Shown: in pieces, positions 6,906 through 15,125 of the stretch
Position numbering within the stretch: position 1 is the stretch's first letter
Layout of the letters: each line of letters opens with the position of its first letter
Assembly: GCF_001458255.1 (NCBI RefSeq)
Contig: NZ_CYSB01000030.1
Location: forward strand, 1 to 64,000
Source of the DNA: Thalassovita autumnalis
GTDB lineage: Bacteria > Pseudomonadota > Alphaproteobacteria > Rhodobacterales > Rhodobacteraceae
Length of the DNA: 64,000 bases
Direction: 5' to 3'
Position numbers and translations under genes: made by a program
The notes under the pieces: generated by a model
The model's database searches: none
Seen by the model: only the letters and a program-made list of their open reading frames with translations
What the model was told of the DNA's origin: nothing

Positions 6906-8905
6906 TCCCGGCGTTTTGACAGATAGTCATCGGTGGTGCGCACGCGCGGCCGCTCAGCACCGGCCATAGGGTTGTTTTGCATGTGATATTGGGCATTTAC
7001 CCGGCAGTCATCGCACATCTTGATCAGGTTCGCCGCGCCACCTGTCTGGAACATCGAATGTTTGCCTTCCAACTTTGCAACGATCTTGTCGATGGTGGAT
7101 TTCACCCCAAAGGGTTTGCCACAATCGATGCATTCAAACGGTTCCTCTTCATGGATCACACGCTGGCTAAGCGCCGCGTCGCTCAGATCCATCTGCGGCT
7201 GCAGGGTGATCGCATTTTCCGGGCAAACATTGGTACACAGACCGCATTGCAGGCAGGCATCCTCCTGGAAGCGCAGCTGCGGCGCGTCGGGGTTGTCACC
7301 CAAAGCCCCCGCCGGACAGAGGGAGGCGCAGGACAGGCACAGGGTGCAGGCCTCTTTATCGACCACAACCGCCCCGTAAGGCGCCGCAGCCGGCAAGGGT
7401 AGGGGCGCTTCCGCATCGATGTTGAGCGCCTTGGCCGCCAGTCGCGCCACCTGACGGCGGCTGCCCAGCGGCAGGATCGGTTCGGCCAGCGCGGTGCCTT
7501 TGGCCGCGCCGTAGAGTGCATCGCTCAGCGCCTCTGGCGTGGCAGGGTCCAGCACCCGGATCTGCGCCCCGGTGCCGGCCATGGCCTGCGCCAGCGCGAC
7601 CTCTGGATCCAGCGCGTCGCGTTCGGTTTTCGGGCTCACCAGAATGTCGACAGAGGCAAAGCCAACCGCCAGTGCGCCCAGTATTTCGGCGTGGCCAAAG
7701 CCCGAGACTTTCTCCAGCTCCATCGGGATCACATCGGCAGGTAGGCCGCGGTCAAAACGGGCAGAAAGGGACATCATTTCAGACCCATGGCTGGCATCAT
7801 GCACCAGCAGGCGCGGGGCGTCGCCGCCAGCCGCCTTATAGGTCTCAGCCAGCCGGTTCATCCGGGTGAATAGGGCTCCCGGTGCGGGGTTGTCAAAGAT
7901 GATCGCCCCAGAAGGGCAAAGCGCGGCGCAGGATCCACAGCCGGCGCAGATCGTTGGGTCAATGTCCACATGATCGCCCTCAGAGCGGATTGCGCTGGTG
8001 GGACAGACATCCAGACATTTGGAACAGCCCGACTGCCCGGCCCGTGAATGGGCGCAGATCAACGGGTCGAGGCCAAGGTAAAACGGTTTTTCAAACGTTC
8101 CGACCAGATGTGAGGCTTCCATCACTGCGGCCCCAACTGCGGGCAATGAGCCGGGATCGGCGCGCAGGTAGCCCTCGCGCTTTTCCGGGGCAGGGAACAA
8201 AGGCGTGCCGCCGCGCAGGTCCAGAATGATGTCACATTCTGCCATGCCACCGTTGCGGGCCTCGCCAAACTGCATCTCGCCACGACCGCCCGGTTGCATC
8301 TGCTGCAACTGATCGATCCGAACCTCAAACTGGCCAAGCGCCCCAGTTGCACCTTTCAGTTGTCCGGCCACCAGATCGAAGCTGCGGTCCATCGGCAGGT
8401 CCGCGATTTCCGACGTGTTTTCAACAAGTAGGGTGACGCTAAGGAAGGGCGCCAGCTGACGCGCAGCATCAACAGCGACATCGACCGGACCAAGGATCAG
8501 GCACAGCCCTTCCGAGGTCACATCGAAGGTTTTCAACGGCGCCATCGGGTGGGCCGCATCGGCTGCCAAAGCGGCCATTTTTGGCCCCGCTTTTTTGCCC
8601 TCATCCGACCATCCGGCGCGGTCGCGCAGGTCCACGAAATCCGGGGTCAGATCCGCTGGGTTTGCGCCGGTCTCAGCCGCGATTTCGCCGGCGATTTCTG
8701 TAGCGAGTTCTTCAAAAAACGCATACTCCTGCTGGCAGGCGATGGTGGCATTTCCGGCCGCGATCAGCTTGGCAGCCGCACCGCTTTCCGATCCGCAGAG
8801 ATTGCTGTGCACCTTTGAACAGGTGACGCCCTCCAAATGGGACAAACTGTCAGTGTCGATCTTTTGGCTTGCCAAACAATCACACAAAATCAGTTGCTTA
8901 GTCAT
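6899..8905 (-). CDS. Multi-cluster 4Fe-4S ferredoxin-like protein of the FDH cluster
   Basis: A 668-aa protein without a signal peptide. The N-terminus has CDC near residue 8 and further Cys residues (VTCSKVHSNLCG). Two tandem ferredoxin units lie in the middle (CSKCLDVCP and CAGCGSCAALCP), and another pair near residue 530 (CTLCLSCASLCP and CLQCGLCTNVCP). A C-terminal zinc-ribbon-like pair of CxxC motifs (CIDCG and CDDCR) follows. It could bind about four [4Fe-4S] clusters and act as a cytoplasmic electron hub or an assembly platform for the dehydrogenase. It is transcribed divergently from the DUF3305-FDH operon, from a shared 380-bp promoter region. The start at 8905 has a GGGGGA Shine-Dalgarno. 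Confidence 0.82.
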   Translation of the reverse strand: MTKQLILCDCLASQKIDTDSLSHLEGVTCSKVHSNLCGSESGAAAKLIAAGNATIACQQEYAFFEELATEIAGEIAAETGANPADLTPDFVDLRDRAGWSDEGKKAGPKMAALAADAAHPMAPLKTFDVTSEGLCLILGPVDVAVDAARQLAPFLSVTLLVENTSEIADLPMDRSFDLVAGQLKGATGALGQFEVRIDQLQQMQPGGRGEMQFGEARNGGMAECDIILDLRGGTPLFPAPEKREGYLRADPGSLPAVGAAVMEASHLVGTFEKPFYLGLDPLICAHSRAGQSGCSKCLDVCPTSAIRSEGDHVDIDPTICAGCGSCAALCPSGAIIFDNPAPGALFTRMNRLAETYKAAGGDAPRLLVHDASHGSEMMSLSARFDRGLPADVIPMELEKVSGFGHAEILGALAVGFASVDILVSPKTERDALDPEVALAQAMAGTGAQIRVLDPATPEALSDALYGAAKGTALAEPILPLGSRRQVARLAAKALNIDAEAPLPLPAAAPYGAVVVDKEACTLCLSCASLCPAGALGDNPDAPQLRFQEDACLQCGLCTNVCPENAITLQPQMDLSDAALSQRVIHEEEPFECIDCGKPFGVKSTIDKIVAKLEGKHSMFQTGGAANLIKMCDDCRVNAQYHMQNNPMAGAERPRVRTTDDYLSKRRDH

Positions 8906-9285
8906 TCTATTTCCCCCGCGGTGGTCGCGCTGTCGTTGTTTTGGACCCGTCCGATGTGCGTTAGCTATTCATGAAATAGAGCGCCCGTAAAGCCCCGGTA
9001 AAGCCCAAGACCGGCGCAGAAACCGCCGAGTGATTCGTTTTGAAAAACCGATAATTTTTGTTGGTTTTTGACAAAAGTGGACATTCCGTCCCGTTGGTTT
9101 TCGTGCCCCGGGTCATCTGGGACATTGTGTCCCGATTGGGCTGGGTAAATCCCGAAAACGGCGATTTTTTTTGCCTTTCAAACAGGTGGAGATGATCATT
9201 GCAGCGATCCGAAAAAAATTTGTGACAGGGATCCCACTGGGACCCCTCAGGGCACGCGGATCGTTGAGGAAGGGACAAAATCACC
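8906..9285. promoter_or_regulatory. Divergent promoter region with two GGGACA-N3-TGTCCC dyads
   Basis: This 380-bp gap holds no gene. It has a perfect dyad GGGACA-TTG-TGTCCC at 9119-9133 and a near-match TGGACA-TTC-CGTCCC at 9078-9092. Their centres are 41 bp apart (four turns), so both lie on the same DNA face. The same motif pair lies upstream of tupB. AT-rich runs (9041-9075 and 9164-9172) flank the sites. The G-rich run near 9160 followed by TTGC at 9172 resembles a sigma-54 element, but its spacing is one base off. A weak reverse-strand candidate is TTTACG-N17-ATAGCT. Confidence 0.6.
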
Positions 9286-9849
9286 ATGCGGCACGCGACA
9301 GCTTCGTTGCCATTGGGAATCATCATCCGCCGCACCCCATCGGTCAGCCGTTGGGTGCCTTTCGCGTGGAAAGTGGTTGCCGTGATCCCCGGTGCTGGCC
9401 CGGCCGATTGGCAACCTTTGCGCGAGGAAGGGGAGGCGGTTGAGTTTCACGCTGCCACCGTGCCGCTGGAACTGTGGCGCACCGATACGGAGGCGTATCT
9501 GCACGGCCTTTCGGCCCGGGTGCCTACCATCGGGGTGGTGCTGCGCGAAACCACCGATCCAGACGCGGAGCAACCGCTTGAGGTTCTGCTGGCCACAGCC
9601 TCACCCTATGAGACGCAGGATTACACCGACAGCGGCGAAGAACTGGTCGAACTGGTGCCGATGCCAGAGGGGTTGGTCGCCTTCATCCGCGACTTCGTCA
9701 ATGAACATCACGAACATGAAGAATTCGTTAAGCGCCGCCGGGACCGCAAGCGGGTGGACCTGCATGAAGACGGGATTGGCGATGCGCGCATTTCGCAGCT
9801 GGCTGACGTCTACGCCGTGCCGCACCGCAAGAAGGTGAGGCTGCAATGA
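9286..9849 (+). CDS. DUF3305 domain-containing protein
   Basis: A 187-aa soluble protein matching the DUF3305 family that opens FDH operons in many proteobacteria. Features are the N-terminal PLGIIIRR, a W...VAVIPG segment, a WRTDTEAYLHGLSARVPTIGVVLR core, and a basic tail (RRRDRKR). A Shine-Dalgarno AGGAAGGG lies about 10 nt ahead of the ATG. It overlaps the DUF3306 gene by 4 nt. The molecular role is not established; co-occurrence with FdnG-type enzymes suggests assembly. Confidence 0.85.
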   Translation: MRHATASLPLGIIIRRTPSVSRWVPFAWKVVAVIPGAGPADWQPLREEGEAVEFHAATVPLELWRTDTEAYLHGLSARVPTIGVVLRETTDPDAEQPLEVLLATASPYETQDYTDSGEELVELVPMPEGLVAFIRDFVNEHHEHEEFVKRRRDRKRVDLHEDGIGDARISQLADVYAVPHRKKVRLQ

Positions 9850-10499
9850 GCGATTTCTGGTCCCGCCGCCGCGCCGCCGTTGCCGCCGAAGCTGAGGCTG
9901 AGGTGCAGGCCGCCGTAGCGGCGGAGCAGGCCGAAGAACAGGCCAAGCTGGACGCGCTGTCAGATGAGGAACTGTTGGCCAAGCTGGAGCTGCCAAATCC
10001 TGATGAGATGCAACAAGGCGACGATTTCGCGGCCTTCATGAAACAGGCCGTTCCCGAACGCCTGCGCCGTCGCGCCCTGCGCCGTCTTTGGACATCCAAT
10101 CCGGTCTTGGCCAACGTCGATATGCTGGTTGATTACGGCGAGGACTTCACCGACAGCGCCATGGTCGTGGAGAACCTGCAAACCGCCTATCAGGTCGGCA
10201 AAGGCATGAAAGCCCATGTCGAGGAACTGGCCCGCCAAGCCCGTGCGCTGGAAGAAGCGGCAGAAGAGGCCCCGGCCGATCTGCCCGAAGATACCCCCGA
10301 CCAAACCCCAGAGGACGCAGCAGAAGACGCGCCAGTTTTGCTGGCCGCGGCCCCTGATGAAGCCAATGATATGGCCCCTGCCCAAAATCAGGACGCGCCA
10401 ATCCCCCCGGTGGCGCAGCCCCCCAACGAAACCCTCCAGGATGAAGCGCCGGAGCCGCAGCCCGTACGGCGGCGGATGCGCTTCCAGTTTGAAACCTGA
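9846..10499 (+). CDS. DUF3306 domain-containing protein
   Basis: A 217-aa protein of the DUF3306 family. The N-terminal FWSRRRAAVAAEAEAE is followed by an Ala/Glu-rich coiled-coil-like stretch (about residues 10-45) and the LSDEELLAKLELPNPDEMQQGDD core. Conserved RRALRRLWTSNPVLANVDML and VDYGEDFTD elements come next. The C-terminal 90 residues are low-complexity, acidic and Pro/Ala-rich and end with a short basic motif. It is translationally coupled to the DUF3305 gene and is probably a partner protein in FDH assembly. Confidence 0.85.
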   Translation: MSDFWSRRRAAVAAEAEAEVQAAVAAEQAEEQAKLDALSDEELLAKLELPNPDEMQQGDDFAAFMKQAVPERLRRRALRRLWTSNPVLANVDMLVDYGEDFTDSAMVVENLQTAYQVGKGMKAHVEELARQARALEEAAEEAPADLPEDTPDQTPEDAAEDAPVLLAAAPDEANDMAPAQNQDAPIPPVAQPPNETLQDEAPEPQPVRRRMRFQFET

Positions 10500-10502
10500 G
10501 CG

Positions 10503-11129
10503 ATGAGAGACGAGATGAACATGACCGCAACGGACACCCAGATGGCTGCGATCCCCGAAGAGGATCGCCTGCGCGCGGATCTCTATGATTTCCTCGCAGC
10601 GCTTCTGTCGCATCCACCTTCGAAAGAGATGCTGGCACAGGCCGCGGCATTGCAGGGCGATGACAGCGAATTGGGGCAGGCGATCAACACGCTGGCCCGC
10701 GTAGCCAAAGCTACCAATGCCAAGGCGGTTGAGAGCGAGTTCAACGCGCTGTTCATCGGTCTGGGGCGGGGTGAGCTGCTGCCCTACGCCAGCTACTACC
10801 TGACAGGTTTCTTGAACGAAAAACCGCTGGCACAGCTGCGTGGCGATATGGCGGCGCAGCGTATGGAACGTGCCCCTAACGTTTTTGAGCCCGAGGATAA
10901 CATCGCCAGCCTGTGTGACATGATGGCGGGCATGATCCGGGGTCGCTTTGGTGACCCCGTGCCGCTGGAAAAACAGCAAGAGTTTTTCGGTCGCCACATC
11001 GCGCCTTGGGCGCAGCATTTCTTCAGCGATCTGGAAGGGGCCAAGAACTCCGTCCTCTACGCGCCAGTGGGCAGCGTGGGCAAAGCATTCATCGAGATTG
11101 AGACGCAGGCGTTCCGCATGGGCGCCTGA
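10503..11129 (+). CDS. TorD/DmsD-family molecular chaperone
   Basis: A 208-aa all-helical protein of the TorD family, dedicated chaperones that bind the Tat signal of a molybdo/tungsto-enzyme and hold it for cofactor insertion. Typical segments are RADLYDFLAALLSHPP, FNALFIGLGRGELLPYASYYLTGFL, and a late LEKQQEFFGRHIAPWAQHFFSDLE. The start could be 10503, 10515 or 10521; none has a strong Shine-Dalgarno. The likely client is the FDH alpha subunit encoded 370 nt downstream, which carries a twin-arginine signal. Confidence 0.85.
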   Translation: MRDEMNMTATDTQMAAIPEEDRLRADLYDFLAALLSHPPSKEMLAQAAALQGDDSELGQAINTLARVAKATNAKAVESEFNALFIGLGRGELLPYASYYLTGFLNEKPLAQLRGDMAAQRMERAPNVFEPEDNIASLCDMMAGMIRGRFGDPVPLEKQQEFFGRHIAPWAQHFFSDLEGAKNSVLYAPVGSVGKAFIEIETQAFRMGA

Positions 11130-11197
11130 GGCTTGACCTCATCAACCGCAACCGCGGGCCGTCAGGGAGCGGACCCGCCCCAACCAAGGAGGAGAGC

Positions 11198-11389
11198 ATG
11201 AGCAAGAGCGACGCAAGCCAGACCACCCGCCGCGACTTTCTGAAAGTTGCAGCCACGTCTGTGCCTGCTGCGGCTGCGGCCGTGGCCGTCTCGGGTGATG
11301 CTGCCGAAGCGGCGCCGGTCGATCTGACCAGCGAACGCATGCAGGACACCGCGCATGTGCGCACCTACTACGATCTCGCCCGGTTTTAA
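11198..11389 (+). CDS. Formate dehydrogenase region Tat-target small protein
   Basis: A 63-aa protein with a twin-arginine motif (TTRRDFLKVAA, residues 9-19) and an Ala-rich hydrophobic stretch up to about residue 40. It matches the small family annotated as formate dehydrogenase region Tat target. A strong AAGGAGGAG Shine-Dalgarno precedes it. The mature part is only about 25 residues. It precedes the FDH alpha gene and may escort it or serve as an accessory periplasmic or membrane-anchored peptide. Its function is unknown. Confidence 0.85.
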   Translation: MSKSDASQTTRRDFLKVAATSVPAAAAAVAVSGDAAEAAPVDLTSERMQDTAHVRTYYDLARF

Positions 11390-11495
11390 CCGGACCTGAT
11401 CACCCCGCCTCCGACGACTGGTTGCGTGACGCCCGACTGTCGGAATTTTGAACAATACCTAGCAGTTCCCGCAAGGGACGCGAGGGAGGATAGAA

Positions 11496-14390
11496 ATGCT
11501 TAGGAAAAAGACCAACGGGGTTGCGCGACGCCCCCAGCGGACAAGTATCCTGTCAGCGGCAGCCGAAGCTTCCGTTGACCGCCGCACATTCTTGCGCGGC
11601 TCTGGTCTGGCCATCGGTGGCCTGGCCGCGATTGGCGCCTCAGGCGGCATGGTCACTCAGGCGAGTGCAGCCACGGCCGTGGATGGTGCCGTCAAGACCG
11701 TGAAATCGGTCTGCACCCACTGTTCGGTGGGCTGCACGGTTCTCGCCGAAGTGCAAAACGGCATCTGGACGGGGCAGGAACCCGGCTTTGACAGCCCGTT
11801 TAACCTGGGTGCGCATTGCGCCAAAGGGGCCTCGGTGCGTGAACACGCCCATGGTGAACGCCGTCTCAAGTACCCGATGAAAAAAGAGGGTGGTGAGTGG
11901 AAGCGGATCTCCTGGGAACAGGCGATCGATGAGATCGGTGATGAGATGCTGAAGATCCGCGACGAAAGCGGCCCTGACAGCGTTTACTGGTTGGGCTCGG
12001 CCAAGCATAACAACGAACAGGCCTATCTGTTCCGTAAGTTTGCGGCCTATTGGGGCACCAACAACGTCGACCATCAGGCGCGTATCTGTCACTCGACCAC
12101 GGTTGCCGGTGTGGCCAACACATGGGGCTACGGCGCCATGACCAACAGCTACAACGACATCCACAACTCCAAGGCCATTTTCATCATTGGTGGTAACCCC
12201 GCCGAGGCGCACCCTGTGTCGCTGCAGCACGTGCTGAAAGCGAAAGAGCAGAACAACGCACCGGTCATTGTCTGCGATCCGCGGTTTACCCGCACCGCAG
12301 CCCATGCTGATGAATATGTCCGTTTCCGTCCCGGCACCGATGTGGCGCTGGTTTGGGGCATCCTGTGGCACATCTTCGAAAACGGCTGGGAAGACAAAGA
12401 GTTCATCCGGACCCGCGTTTGGGGCATGGATCAGATCCGTACCGAAGTGGCCAAATGGAACCCCGAAGAGGTGGAGCGTGTGACCGGCACCCCCGGTTCG
12501 CAGCTGAAGCGCGTGGCGCGGACGCTGGCCAACAACCGCCCCGGCACCGTGATCTGGTGTATGGGTGGCACACAGCACACCAACGGCAACAACAACACCC
12601 GTGCCTACTGCATCCTGCAGCTGGCCCTTGGCAACATGGGCACCTCGGGTGGCGGCACCAACATCTTCCGTGGCCACGACAACGTTCAGGGTGCAACCGA
12701 CCTTGGCGTTCTCAGCCACACCCTGCCGGGCTATTATGGCCTGTCCAAAGGCGCATGGGCCCATTGGGCGCGTGTCTGGGGTGAAGATGGTGACTGGCTG
12801 GCCGGTCAGTTCAACACGCTGACCTCTGCCGACGGCAAGGAGAAATCGCTGCAGAACCTCACCGGTATTCCGGTGTCGCGCTGGATCGATGGTATCCTCG
12901 AGGACAAGGACAACATGGATCAGCCGGACAACGTCCGTGCCATGGTGCTCTGGGGCCACGCGCCCAACTCGCAGACCCGTATGACGGAAATGAAAACAGC
13001 AATGGAAAAGCTGGATATGCTGGTCGTGGTTGACCCCTATCCGACGGTTTCCGCTGTTCTGCATGACCGCACCGATGGTGTCTATCTGCTGCCGGCAGCA
13101 ACGCAGTTCGAAACCCGTGGTTCTGTGACCGCGTCGAACCGTTCGATCCAGTGGCGTGATGAGGTTGTGGCCCCGCTCTTTGAGTGTAAGCCTGACCACA
13201 CCATCATGGGGATGTTTGCCAAGAAGTTTGGCTGGTCCGATCGTTTCTTCCGTAACATCGAAATGGAAGATGAGGTCACCCCGAACATCGAAAGCGTTAC
13301 GCGCGAGTTCAACGCAGGTATGTGGACGATCGGCTATACGGGCCAAAGCCCTGAGCGGATCAAGCTGCATATGGCCAATCAGCACACCTTTGATCGCACC
13401 ACTTTGCAGGCCATTGGTGGCCCCGCAGATGGCGATTACTACGGGATGCCGTGGCCGTGCTGGGGCACCGCTGACATGAAACACCCGGGCACGCCCAACC
13501 TCTATGACATGTCCAAACGTGTCTCTGAGGGTGGTCTGACCTTCCGGGCCCGTTTCGGTGTGGAACGTGATGGCGACAACCTGTTGGCCGAAGGCGTCTA
13601 CTCGAAGGGTTCAGAGATCCAGGATGGATACCCTGAGTTCACGATGCAGATGCTGATGGATCTGGGTTGGGACGGTGATCTCACCGATGAAGAGCGTGCC
13701 GCGATTGATGCGGTGGCTGGTCCCAAAACCAACTGGAAAACCGACCTCTCGGGCGGCATCCAGCGGGTGGCGATCAAGCACGAATGTGCGCCCTTCGGCA
13801 ACGCCAAGGCACGGGCCGTGGTCTGGACATTCCCAGATCCCATCCCGCTGCACCGCGAACCGCTTTACACCCCACGGCGTGATCTGGTGGCGGATTATCC
13901 GACCTATGAGGATCGGAAATTCTACCGTCTGCCCACCATGTATGCCTCGATCCAGAAAAACGATTTCAGCAAAGATTATCCGATCGTGCTGACCTCGGGC
14001 CGTCTGGTGGAATATGAGGGTGGCGGGGATGAAACCCGGTCGAACCCCTGGCTTGCTGAACTGCAGCAGGACATGTTCGTCGAGATCAACCCGCGCGATG
14101 CCAACAACCTGGGCGTCCGTGACGGATCGCAGGTCTGGGTCGAAGGCCCAGAAGGTGGCAAGGTCAAGGTTATGGCAATGGTGACCCCACGGGTGGGTGA
14201 AGGCGTGGCCTTCATGCCCTTCCACTTCGGTGGCCATTTCCAGGGTGAGGATCAACGCAGCAAATATCCGGATGGGGCTGACCCATACGTGCTGGGTGAA
14301 TCCACCAACACCGCCCAGACCTACGGCTATGACAGCGTAACCCAGATGCAGGAGACCAAGTGTACTCTCTGCAAAATCTCTGCAGCATAA
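11496..14390 (+). CDS. fdhA: Formate dehydrogenase alpha (catalytic) subunit, Tat-exported, Cys-type
   Basis: A 964-aa molybdopterin oxidoreductase of the FdnG/FDH3 type, oxidising formate to CO2 at a W- or Mo-bis-MGD centre. A Tat signal is visible (DRRTFLRGSG, about residues 28-37), so the enzyme faces the periplasm. The proximal [4Fe-4S] ligands are C73, C76, C80 and about C108. The active-site metal ligand is Cys198 (ARICHST; TGT at 12087-12089), with no in-frame UGA, so selenocysteine is not used. The GYGAMTN segment follows as in FDH-N. The C-terminal molybdopterin-dinucleotide-binding domain includes PFHFGG. The Shine-Dalgarno is GGGAGG. It is followed after 12 nt by the beta subunit gene. 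The Tup transporter upstream suggests tungsten. Confidence 0.93.
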   Translation: MLRKKTNGVARRPQRTSILSAAAEASVDRRTFLRGSGLAIGGLAAIGASGGMVTQASAATAVDGAVKTVKSVCTHCSVGCTVLAEVQNGIWTGQEPGFDSPFNLGAHCAKGASVREHAHGERRLKYPMKKEGGEWKRISWEQAIDEIGDEMLKIRDESGPDSVYWLGSAKHNNEQAYLFRKFAAYWGTNNVDHQARICHSTTVAGVANTWGYGAMTNSYNDIHNSKAIFIIGGNPAEAHPVSLQHVLKAKEQNNAPVIVCDPRFTRTAAHADEYVRFRPGTDVALVWGILWHIFENGWEDKEFIRTRVWGMDQIRTEVAKWNPEEVERVTGTPGSQLKRVARTLANNRPGTVIWCMGGTQHTNGNNNTRAYCILQLALGNMGTSGGGTNIFRGHDNVQGATDLGVLSHTLPGYYGLSKGAWAHWARVWGEDGDWLAGQFNTLTSADGKEKSLQNLTGIPVSRWIDGILEDKDNMDQPDNVRAMVLWGHAPNSQTRMTEMKTAMEKLDMLVVVDPYPTVSAVLHDRTDGVYLLPAATQFETRGSVTASNRSIQWRDEVVAPLFECKPDHTIMGMFAKKFGWSDRFFRNIEMEDEVTPNIESVTREFNAGMWTIGYTGQSPERIKLHMANQHTFDRTTLQAIGGPADGDYYGMPWPCWGTADMKHPGTPNLYDMSKRVSEGGLTFRARFGVERDGDNLLAEGVYSKGSEIQDGYPEFTMQMLMDLGWDGDLTDEERAAIDAVAGPKTNWKTDLSGGIQRVAIKHECAPFGNAKARAVVWTFPDPIPLHREPLYTPRRDLVADYPTYEDRKFYRLPTMYASIQKNDFSKDYPIVLTSGRLVEYEGGGDETRSNPWLAELQQDMFVEINPRDANNLGVRDGSQVWVEGPEGGKVKVMAMVTPRVGEGVAFMPFHFGGHFQGEDQRSKYPDGADPYVLGESTNTAQTYGYDSVTQMQETKCTLCKISAA

Positions 14391-14402
14391 GGAGAAACGG
14401 AT

Positions 14403-14996
14403 ATGGCAAGAGCTAAGTTCCTCTGTGACGCCGAACGCTGCATTGAATGCAACGCCTGTGTCACCGCTTGTAAGAACGAGCATGAGGTGCCCTGGGGGAT
14501 CAACCGCCGCCGCGTGGTGACCATCAATGATGGTAGCCCTGGGGAACGGTCGATCTCGGTCGCCTGTATGCATTGTTCGGATGCGCCCTGTATGGCCGTC
14601 TGTCCTGTGGATTGTTTCTACCAGAACGAAGAAGGTGTCGTTCTGCACTCCAAGGACCTCTGCATCGGCTGTGGTTACTGCTTCTACGCATGCCCCTTCG
14701 GCGCGCCGCAGTACCCGCAGGCTGGCAACTTCGGCTCCCGTGGCAAGATGGACAAATGTACCTTCTGCGCGGGCGGTCCCGAAGAAACCCACTCCACCGC
14801 CGAGTTCGCCAAATACGGCCGCAACCGGATTGCAGAAGGCAAGCTGCCGATCTGCGCCGAGATGTGTTCGACCAAGGCGCTGCTCGCAGGTGACGGTGAC
14901 ATCGTCTCGGCCATCTACCGCGAACGCGTGGTGGCCCGTGGCTTTGGCTCCGGCGCTTGGGGCTGGGGGACGGCCTACGAACAGAAAGGCGGCTGA
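14403..14996 (+). CDS. fdh3B: Formate dehydrogenase FDH3 beta subunit (4Fe-4S)
   Basis: A 197-aa electron-transfer subunit with four cysteine clusters: CIECNACVTACKNEH near residue 13, CMHCSDAPCMAVCP near 58, CIGCGYCFYACP near 85, and CTFC paired with the later CAEMC. This predicts four [4Fe-4S] clusters passing electrons from the alpha subunit to the membrane cytochrome b. There is no Tat signal, so it is probably exported in complex with alpha. It lacks the C-terminal membrane helix of E. coli FdnH, and so is shorter. The Shine-Dalgarno AAGGAG precedes the ATG. Confidence 0.92.
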   Translation: MARAKFLCDAERCIECNACVTACKNEHEVPWGINRRRVVTINDGSPGERSISVACMHCSDAPCMAVCPVDCFYQNEEGVVLHSKDLCIGCGYCFYACPFGAPQYPQAGNFGSRGKMDKCTFCAGGPEETHSTAEFAKYGRNRIAEGKLPICAEMCSTKALLAGDGDIVSAIYRERVVARGFGSGAWGWGTAYEQKGG

Positions 14997-15008
14997 TACC
15001 GCTTCTTT

Positions 15009-15092
15009 GGAAGGGCGCAGCAGCGCCCTTCCGACCCCTCTCACGCCCCGGAATTTGAACCAAATTCCACCCGTTTCCCGCACTGGAAACGG
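15009..15092 (+). other. Three consecutive stem-loops between the FDH beta and gamma genes
   Basis: Three perfect hairpins lie in the 129-nt intercistronic gap. Hairpin 1 has a 10-bp stem (15009-15018 with 15023-15032) and a 4-nt loop. Hairpin 2 has an 8-bp stem (15050-15057 with 15061-15068) and a 3-nt loop. Hairpin 3 has an 8-bp stem (15071-15078 with 15085-15092) and a 6-nt loop, followed by TTCCTT. None has a long T run, so they more likely stabilise mRNA 3' ends or attenuate read-through than terminate fully. Confidence 0.75.
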
Positions 15093-15125
15093 TTCCTTAG
15101 AGTTATTCGACAGATCGAGGACCCC

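Noticed and set aside
9160-9175. Possible sigma-54 element (GG...TTGC) upstream of the DUF3305 gene.
   Set aside because: The spacing between GG and GC is one base longer than the strict -24/-12 geometry, and the cluster regulator lacks GAFTGA.
11640-13484. A 614-codon reverse-strand frame opposite the FDH alpha gene.
   Set aside because: The long open frame is a shadow of the high-GC FDH coding sequence; it has no family features.
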